The position numbers were made by a program, and so were the translations under genes. This document shows, in pieces, positions 63,101 to 64,000 of a DNA stretch of 64,000 nt. The stretch lies in the NCBI RefSeq assembly GCF_047511655.1, contig NC_133387.1, positions 140,116,853 through 140,180,852 on the forward strand, given 5' to 3'. The stretch's first letter is position 1; each line of letters starts with the position of its first letter. The notes under the pieces were generated by a model that worked only from the letters and a program-made list of their open reading frames with translations, had not been told where the DNA came from and did no database searches. Source of the DNA: Castor canadensis (Eukaryota > Chordata > Mammalia > Rodentia > Castoridae).

Positions 63101-63711
63101 AGTGTTTTGAAGAAGGCAAGGAAGGTGGGAGCTTATGGAAAACTTCTGTTGGAATTGAGTCCAGGTACTATGTATTGTGTTAGGGACCATGGGACCAACA
63201 GAAGATAAAGTCTGTGTATACTTGCTAAAAATGTCTGTAAAACAAGAGTCTGGTAACCTCTTGAGTTCATCATGGGTCTCTGGGTACAGTGTAAGTAATT
63301 ATCCATTCTATGTGTCTGCAGTCAGAAGGCGACCAGAATTGATGCTCCTAGGCAGCAGCTGGAGTTCCATGTCCTGCTTCTAATGGCCTCTGAGTGCACT
63401 CCATTTTGCCAACCTCTTTCAGTGTTTTCATGTTTTTCCTTTACTTTTCATACTTCTCTTCCCATTGATATCAAAATAGTTAGACCTAGAGAAAAACAGA
63501 GTTTTCTTCATCTTAGAACCTGTTTTTAAAAAAAAATATGAAGGACAGCCAGTACAAGGTTTTTTGATTCTCTGATACAGGTACTCTTAAGTTTTCATAT
63601 GGCAAAAAATTTTTTTCTTTTTCAAACTAGGCTCAACGAGAACCTTTGACAAGAGCACGAAGTGAAGAAATGGGGAGGATTGTACCAGGACTGCCATTAG
63701 GCTGGGCCAAG
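23263..63711 (+). CDS. USP8: USP8 (UBPY) ubiquitin-specific protease 8, N-terminal part, 11 coding exons
   Basis: Cysteine deubiquitinase of early endosomes that trims ubiquitin from receptors such as EGFR and from ESCRT-0 partners (family knowledge). Coding exons: 23263-23366, 24864-25008, 29936-30021, 35795-35957, 38088-38130, 40174-40318, 42617-42779, 44861-45005, 45291-45514, 49602-50183, 63631-63711. All have AG acceptors and GT donors, and the phases join without a shift to 627 codons (1881 nt). Seen in order: MIT/dimerisation helices (about residues 33-112), rhodanese-like domain (about 182-312), STAM SH3-binding motif (405-413), charged coiled coil (about 458-540), start of the WW-like region. 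The start is the first ATG after an in-frame TGA at 23233-23235 and has A at -3. The gene is cut by the window edge: the 14-3-3 site and catalytic Cys/His domain are not here. An exon of about 29 residues normally placed before the last exon is not visible. Identity is from recognising the protein. Confidence 0.97.
23367..24863 (+). other. USP8: USP8 intron 2
   Basis: 1.5 kb. One SINE at 23661-23747; the rest (23750-24863) is AT-rich with nothing recognised. Confidence 0.8.
23661..23747 (+). mobile_element. tRNA-derived SINE
   Basis: catggctcaagcggtagagt, gagttcaaaccccggttcca, near consensus. Confidence 0.93.
24864..25008 (+). CDS. USP8: USP8 coding exon 3 (residues 35-83), MIT domain
   Basis: Encodes [20 protein letters not shown] followed by the second MIT helix ending in KQQQ. 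Known role: this helical bundle binds ESCRT-III CHMP tails and supports dimerisation and endosome recruitment. Acceptor gattttaag, donor CAG/gtacct. 145 nt, completing 83 codons exactly. Confidence 0.96.
25101..25181 (-). mobile_element. tRNA/ID-like SINE, antisense (degenerate)
   Basis: gagcgctaccactgagctgt, as in the 3' half of antisense ID-like copies. Confidence 0.55.
25432..25798 (+). mobile_element. Trimeric composite SINE
   Basis: B1-like unit, second B1-like unit (from about 25570), linker aaaaaaataactaaagcaaa, then a tRNA-like unit (25697-25770) and an A tail. Confidence 0.85.
25801..25935 (+). mobile_element. B1-like SINE
   Basis: gtgcctatagtctcagccac, gtcagcctggacaacagagt, A-rich tail. 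Confidence 0.85.
26385..26502 (-). mobile_element. B1-like SINE, antisense
   Basis: cctcctgcctcagcttccca, cctgggattacaagagtata. Confidence 0.8.
27118..27163. repeat. (AT)n microsatellite
   Basis: Alternating at with a single g interruption, followed directly by a T run. Confidence 0.92.
27164..27376 (-). mobile_element. Composite SINE, antisense, with internal 15-bp duplication
   Basis: gattgaactcagggcctac, gagccaccctgccagccc, then the B1-like complement in which ctgatctctgcctcc occurs twice in tandem (about 27319-27348). Confidence 0.88.
27882..27974 (-). mobile_element. tRNA-derived SINE, antisense
   Basis: gggtttgaatttggggcct, catttgagccacacctctag. Confidence 0.85.
28602..28685 (-). mobile_element. 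B1-like SINE fragment, antisense
   Basis: gagatagggtctcaatatgt, cttgccttgaacttgtgacc. Confidence 0.78.
29029..29170 (+). mobile_element. B1-like SINE
   Basis: tataatcccagcatcagga, cttgggctacatagcaagt. Confidence 0.83.
29176..29533 (+). mobile_element. Trimeric composite SINE
   Basis: Two B1-like units, linker caaaatagctacagcaaaaa, then a tRNA-like unit with gagttcaaaccttggaac. Confidence 0.85.
29936..30021 (+). CDS. USP8: USP8 coding exon 4 (residues 84-112)
   Basis: Encodes [20 protein letters not shown] and the following SESLKL, the last helix of the N-terminal domain. Acceptor attgtag, donor AG/gtacag. 86 nt, leaving phase 2. Confidence 0.95.
30177..30518 (+). mobile_element. Trimeric composite SINE
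   Basis: Two B1-like units, linker aaaaaaataactaaaacaag, then a tRNA-like unit with gagttcaaaccccagtacaa and an 18-base A tail. Confidence 0.88.
31011..31128 (-). mobile_element. B1-like SINE, antisense
   Basis: gtgtagctcaggctgtcctg, cttgcctcaacttccctag. Confidence 0.82.
31163..31247 (-). mobile_element. ID/tRNA-like SINE, antisense
   Basis: gaatcaaatccgaggcctca, ctgcaccacttagcaacacc. Confidence 0.68.
31749..31850 (+). mobile_element. tRNA-derived SINE with (CAAA)n tail
   Basis: cagagtggctcaagctatag, gggttcataccccagtacca, then caaa repeats. Confidence 0.93.
32832..33065 (+). mobile_element. MIR element
   Basis: ctcttccacttactaattgt, gatcttgggcaagttactta and tcctcacctgtaattgg follow the MIR core. 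Confidence 0.88.
33395..33738 (-). mobile_element. Ancient L1 ORF2 fragment, antisense
   Basis: tccttggactcatgattgtt and tttcattgtggccagataat are typical complement words of old L1 ORF2. Confidence 0.6.
33739..34044 (-). repeat. MaLR (MLT1/MST-type) LTR, antisense
   Basis: tagaggctgaaagtccaacc, tccaccctcatgactttacc and taatcacctcccaaagaccc, with the right end attcaaactatagta complementary to the MaLR 5' end. It lies inside antisense L1. Confidence 0.78.
34045..35395 (-). mobile_element. Ancient L1 fragment, antisense
   Basis: Continues the old L1 after the LTR: gactgttcagatcttctttg, aaaatatctttatttcatct, gtcttctggcctccattgtt. Interrupted by a SINE at 34518. Confidence 0.6.
34518..34602 (-). 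mobile_element. tRNA-derived SINE, antisense (diverged)
   Basis: ggtggtactggagtttaatc, cagggcctcatgcttact. Confidence 0.78.
35795..35957 (+). CDS. USP8: USP8 coding exon 5 (residues 112-166)
   Basis: Encodes [20 protein letters not shown], then a Gln-rich charged helix and a Ser/Gly linker ending NKTQR. Acceptor tcaactag, donor AGG/gtattt. 163 nt, phase 0. The helix probably extends the dimerisation region toward the rhodanese domain (inference). Confidence 0.94.
36180..36330 (+). mobile_element. MIR element (diverged)
   Basis: ctgagttctgggcctgtgtc, ctcacttaaccactttggaa, tttcctcatttgccaaatg. Confidence 0.75.
36990..37660 (-). mobile_element. Probable ancient LINE fragment, antisense
   Basis: taatcacaatcctattgtcc, tcctgtggagtcaggttcaa and tccacagatgctactgtgta resemble old L1/HAL1 complement words. 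Family uncertain. Confidence 0.4.
38088..38130 (+). CDS. USP8: USP8 coding exon 6 (residues 167-181)
   Basis: A 43-nt micro-exon encoding [14 protein letters not shown], matching the lysine-rich linker before the rhodanese domain. Acceptor gaaatag, strong donor AAAG/gtaagt. It is needed for the phase to pass from 0 to 1. Confidence 0.9.
38362..38600 (+). mobile_element. MIR element (near full length)
   Basis: gtgatcttgaacatgttact, tacctcagtttccccatctg, catagggttattgtgaagat. Confidence 0.93.
38846..39000 (+). mobile_element. Composite SINE
   Basis: B1-like (gctggtggctcacgcc, ccagcctgggcaaacag), then a tRNA-like unit with a short internal deletion between its A and B boxes (about 38968). Confidence 0.85.
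39405..39600 (+). mobile_element. Ancient DNA-transposon fossil (MER class)
   Basis: gcaaactttttcttaaagga, gatagccaatattttagcta and gtgtggtcttgtttcaatag follow a widespread mammalian MER consensus. Exact name not assigned. Confidence 0.6.
39858..39938 (-). mobile_element. ID/tRNA-like SINE, antisense
   Basis: ggtattcaacacagggcctt, ctaccactgaacttcttcct. Confidence 0.7.
40174..40318 (+). CDS. USP8: USP8 coding exon 7 (residues 181-229), rhodanese-like domain start
   Basis: Encodes [15 protein letters not shown], then [13 protein letters not shown], the rhodanese-fold strand carrying the conserved DAR/DxR motif, ending SPG. Acceptor ttccaag, donor GG/gtgggt, which is weaker than consensus. An antisense SINE poly-T begins 7 bases into the intron. 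Confidence 0.95.
40325..40482 (-). mobile_element. B1-like SINE, antisense, touching the exon 7 donor
   Basis: A T-rich head starts at 40325, seven bases into the intron; then gtgatatagggtcttcc, cctgcctcagcagg and ggaattacagacatg. Confidence 0.85.
40905..41250 (+). repeat. Unassigned ancient interspersed repeat
   Basis: gagccagtggctggagtgag and ttgtaaggactttagcttct recur in related form at about 48550-48660, which suggests one old family. Confidence 0.45.
41262..41465 (+). mobile_element. MIR element
   Basis: Diverged core, but the tail ctattgtgaggtttcagtaa and ggcgcacagcaaatgttgta is typical. Confidence 0.75.
41630..41664. repeat. C-rich then T-rich tract
   Basis: Runs of C with single g interruptions, followed by 12 T. 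Confidence 0.9.
41815..42470 (+). mobile_element. Older L1 3' end, sense
   Basis: gttttctctcatatgtggaa, gggtgaatgtagggcaagta and taatgtaccctcagcaca are L1 ORF2-end/3'UTR words of a subfamily different from the 1-4372 element. Confidence 0.75.
42617..42779 (+). CDS. USP8: USP8 coding exon 8 (residues 229-283), rhodanese-like domain
   Basis: Encodes [20 protein letters not shown] and [14 protein letters not shown]. Where active rhodaneses carry a Cys-containing loop this protein has LLDWFSS, as expected for the catalytically inactive USP8 rhodanese fold that binds the E3 ligase NRDP1 (RNF41). Acceptor catttcag, donor AAG/gttagc. 163 nt, phase 0. Confidence 0.95.
43064..43155 (-). mobile_element. 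B1-like SINE, antisense
   Basis: gtaacccaggctggcctcaa, gattataggcatgtaccacc. Confidence 0.85.
43745..43880 (+). mobile_element. B1-like SINE
   Basis: gcaaggtgtggtaatacatg, ggccagcctgaactacatag, A-rich tail. Confidence 0.83.
43930..44450 (+). mobile_element. Ancient L1 3' region, sense
   Basis: aacctcactggtggagaaat, aggcagtttggcatcacct and ctactcctaggagatcatcc are L1M-type ORF2-end phrases. Confidence 0.75.
44861..45005 (+). CDS. USP8: USP8 coding exon 9 (residues 284-332), rhodanese-like domain end
   Basis: Encodes [20 protein letters not shown] and [26 protein letters not shown] (297-304) is the C-terminal rhodanese hallmark. Acceptor ttttatag, donor gtatgt at 45006. 145 nt, phase 1. Confidence 0.96.
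45006..45290 (+). other. USP8: USP8 intron 9
   Basis: 285 bp, the shortest intron here, with no repeat recognised. Donor gtatgt, acceptor ggattttag. Confidence 0.85.
45291..45514 (+). CDS. USP8: USP8 coding exon 10 (residues 332-406), linker
   Basis: Begins [18 protein letters not shown] and continues as a Pro/Ser/Thr-rich, probably disordered linker ending KNIPQ. The final P405-Q406 starts the STAM SH3-binding motif finished in exon 11. Acceptor ggattttag, donor CAG/gtattg. 224 nt. Confidence 0.95.
45900..46233 (-). mobile_element. Trimeric composite SINE, antisense
   Basis: The tRNA-like complement (cattgaactcagggcctta) is followed by two B1-like complements (gctgggaagacagatatg; gtagctgggattataggt). 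Confidence 0.88.
46723..46842 (+). mobile_element. B1-like SINE
   Basis: gccaagtgtagtggtgcaca, gggaggctgaggcaggagga, gtgggctacaaagcaagat. Confidence 0.9.
47320..47605 (+). repeat. Unassigned ancient interspersed repeat
   Basis: acctgggcctttggagttca, ttctataggcacaagggaat and gaaagtaacatgatcctagc resemble an old mammalian repeat; family not named. Confidence 0.4.
47765..47838. repeat. Two-copy 37-bp purine-rich tandem repeat
   Basis: The unit starting aaaaagtgaagaggcagaaa is repeated at 47765 and 47802 with near identity. Confidence 0.93.
48215..48298 (-). mobile_element. tRNA-derived SINE, antisense
   Basis: gtttgaactccaggtcttaa, actctaccactttagcctac. Confidence 0.8.
48480..48970 (+). repeat. 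Unassigned ancient repeat interrupted by a SINE
   Basis: gtgtggctggagtatagatt and ttgtaaggattttaggtatc lie left of the SINE; aagcaagggagaaacatggt lies right. Same apparent family as 40905-41250. Confidence 0.45.
48680..48893 (-). mobile_element. Composite SINE, antisense
   Basis: The tRNA-like complement (actctaccattgacctatg) is followed by the B1-like complement (aggctggcctcaaactcaag, cagtagctgggattatag). Confidence 0.85.
49437..49562 (+). mobile_element. B1-like SINE fragment just before exon 11
   Basis: gaggatcatgagtttgagga, cctggtctacatagtgag. Its A-rich tail ends about 30 bp before the exon 11 acceptor. Confidence 0.78.
49602..50183 (+). CDS. USP8: USP8 coding exon 11 (residues 407-600), STAM-binding and coiled coil
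   Basis: The largest exon here (582 nt, 194 codons). It opens [12 protein letters not shown], which with PQ of exon 10 forms PxIDRxxKP (405-413), the known SH3-binding motif for STAM/HBP. A second related motif, PDRSTKP, lies at 441-447. From about 458 ([10 protein letters not shown]) a Glu/Lys/Gln-rich run forms a long coiled coil to about 540, followed by a Lys/Ser-rich disordered tail ending ASAGK. Acceptor tttatccag, donor AAG/gtaagt. Intron read-through would stop after seven codons. Confidence 0.96.
50391..50417. repeat. Poly-C tract
   Basis: C-runs with t/g interruptions (cccgtcccccccgtc then 12 C and cgc), 210 bp after exon 11. Confidence 0.92.
50935..52790 (-). mobile_element. Older L1, 3' half, antisense, interrupted at 51912-52434
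   Basis: tgtagattccacatttgaga, tggctgaataatactccatt, gtggctgcactaatgtatat and, after the insertion, taaggtctttgatccatttc are complement words of L1 ORF2 and 3'UTR. Confidence 0.85.
51912..52434 (-). mobile_element. Younger 5'-truncated L1 inserted in older L1
   Basis: Starts with a T-rich tail, actcatatgtacatacaatg and a C-rich tract, ends aggctaacctcactcagaa. Flanked by a perfect 14-bp duplication tcttgctattattt (51898-51911 and 52435-52448). Confidence 0.95.
52790..52904 (-). mobile_element. Possible inverted L1 ORF1 5' fragment
   Basis: Read on the minus strand it gives L1 ORF1-like wording (gaaattcagcaaggaaattg, aacctcaaagagggttc) just before the sense L1, as a 5' inversion would. Confidence 0.35.
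52905..58745 (+). mobile_element. Sense L1, ORF1 to 3'UTR, inactive, hosting the RPS18 pseudogene
   Basis: ORF1-like coding (about 52950-53840: coiled-coil, [17 protein letters not shown] motif, then [12 protein letters not shown]). ORF2 follows from about 53930, with endonuclease QETH at 54020-54031. The reverse transcriptase motif reads FAGD at 55992-56003 instead of FADD, so the catalytic aspartate is lost. The 3'UTR has a G-rich tract (58655-58702) and ends gaataaaggaataaaaaaaa. Numerous stops. The 5'UTR is missing. Confidence 0.93.
57074..57626 (+). pseudogene. RPS18: RPS18 processed pseudogene inserted in an L1
   Basis: An intronless copy of ribosomal protein S18 mRNA. It keeps 5'UTR (gaggcctacacgcca), an ATG at 57126, the ribosomal reading frame (SLVIPEKF, then [20 protein letters not shown]), the ancestral TAA at 57581-57583, an AATAAA at 57600-57605 and a poly(A) tail. 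It is dead: codon 10 is TAG (57153), codon 38 is TGA (57237), and a one-base deletion near 57507 shifts the frame before the basic C-terminus. It is flanked by a 14-bp imperfect duplication (57060-57073 and 57627-57640, 12 of 14 identical) after a TT/AAGA cut, the L1-endonuclease signature. It interrupts the L1 at 52.9-58.7 kb. Confidence 0.95.
58757..58996 (+). mobile_element. B1-like SINE dimer
   Basis: Two B1-like units (gaggccagcctgggcaaaag; gaggccagctaaggcaaaag) ending aaaaataaaactaaaaacaa, i.e. the trimeric family without its tRNA-like third unit. Confidence 0.85.
60615..60682 (+). mobile_element. B1-like SINE fragment
   Basis: agccaggtgtagtgatgcat, then a deletion to cttgggcaacatagcaa. 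Confidence 0.75.
60997..61047 (+). mobile_element. 51-bp L1 3' terminus insertion
   Basis: gagaaatgacccaaacattg and gcacatatgaataaaa equal the last bases of the L1 at 1-4372, followed by a short A tail. Flanked by the 11-bp duplication agaactttagc (60986-60996 and 61048-61058). Confidence 0.93.
61365..62300 (-). mobile_element. Ancient L1, antisense
   Basis: ttgagttgaatccatgttgt, tttccaaatggctaccccat and acattcccactaggagcaca are complement words of old L1 ORF2/3' ends. Confidence 0.78.
62307..62440 (+). mobile_element. Possible Tigger-type DNA transposon fragment
   Basis: ggtttcagttacagtcaacc and agtggaaaattacagaaata match the wording of a mammalian pogo/Tigger-class repeat as remembered. 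Short and diverged. Confidence 0.4.
63631..63711 (+). CDS. USP8: USP8 coding exon (residues 601-627 as joined here), start of WW-like region
   Basis: Encodes [20 protein letters not shown] then LPLGWAK, the beginning of the WW-like autoinhibitory segment that continues in the next exon outside the window. Acceptor caaactag, donor AAG/gtacag at 63712. 81 nt, phase 0 on both sides, so it joins exon 11 in frame even without the expected intervening exon. Confidence 0.94.
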
Positions 63712-64000
63712 GTACAGGTCAAAATTAGAGAGTGAAAGAAAATTACTGTGTTCCTTAAAAAAAATACTTATTTTGATTATTCTACATCTTCTCTAGTGCT
63801 GCTGTTTCATTATAGGTCTGTCCTCTAATTACTACAGGGTTAAAATTCTCACTCCCCAACCTAGGTTATGCTGGGCATTCTGGCAGTGTCACTTAGAAAT
63901 ATTACTTTGGAAATTTAATTAAAGAAGTGACTGTCATCATTTCACCATTTTATTCAATTTATTTTTGCCTCAGTGTGTCACTCACTGGTAAAGTGCATGA
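63712..64000 (+). other. USP8: Start of the next USP8 intron
   Basis: Begins gtacag. No exon or named repeat in the last 289 bases; the gene continues outside the window. Confidence 0.8.

Larger units (their letters stand above)
50184..63630 (+). other. USP8: USP8 intron 11 (expected site of a missing exon)
   Basis: 13.4 kb, the largest intron. Two old/young antisense L1 layers, a dead 5.8-kb sense L1 with an RPS18 pseudogene, a SINE dimer, a 51-bp L1 scrap and an antisense old L1. Stretches 50184-50930, 59000-60600, 60690-60985, 61060-61360 and 62465-63630 show no exon, gene or nameable repeat. Open frames at 59335-59792 (minus) lack domains. Confidence 0.7.

Noticed and set aside
63541..63600. 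Weak resemblance to the missing USP8 exon (aaggacagccag, acaggtactcttaa)
   Set aside because: Spacing differs, the frame hits a stop, there is no acceptor upstream and the match is only two short words.

Overview
This window is mammalian nuclear DNA: AT-rich, intron-dominated and saturated with interspersed repeats. Short tRNA-derived SINEs (A box like tggctcaagtgg, B box like gagttcaaaccc), 7SL/B1-like SINEs and L1 elements with one recurring 3'UTR point to a rodent, most likely of the beaver/kangaroo-rat group (Castorimorpha). That assignment is inference from repeat style; no species marker can be proved by eye.

The one host gene recognised is USP8 (UBPY), an endosomal deubiquitinase, on the + strand. 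A CpG-rich promoter and non-coding exon 1 lie at about 10.1-10.35 kb (donor after 10350). The start codon is in exon 2 at 23263, and eleven coding exons can be traced to 63711. They join without a frameshift into 627 codons: MIT/dimerisation region, rhodanese-like domain, STAM-binding motif, coiled coil and the start of the WW-like region. The catalytic USP domain lies beyond the right edge. A roughly 29-residue exon expected between the exon ending at 50183 and the one starting at 63631 was not found.

Layout: 1-4.37 kb, a degenerate sense L1 missing most of ORF1; 4.4-10.1 kb, intergenic DNA with SINEs, an LTR remnant, an antisense L1 and a diverged ~125-bp duplicate pair, one copy abutting the promoter; 10.35-23.2 kb, intron 1, with MER5A, MaLR-like LTRs, an L1 3' end and a 2-kb L1-plus-downstream-sequence insertion that splits a SINE; 23.2-50.2 kb, ten coding exons separated by repeat-bearing introns; 50.2-63.6 kb, intron 11, holding a nested antisense L1, a ~5.8-kb dead sense L1 and, inside it, a processed RPS18 pseudogene.

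No second functional protein-coding gene, tRNA gene, CRISPR array or bacterial-type system was seen. The most noteworthy observations are the apparent USP8 exon loss, the candidate L1 3' transduction and several retro-insertions dated by clear target-site duplications.
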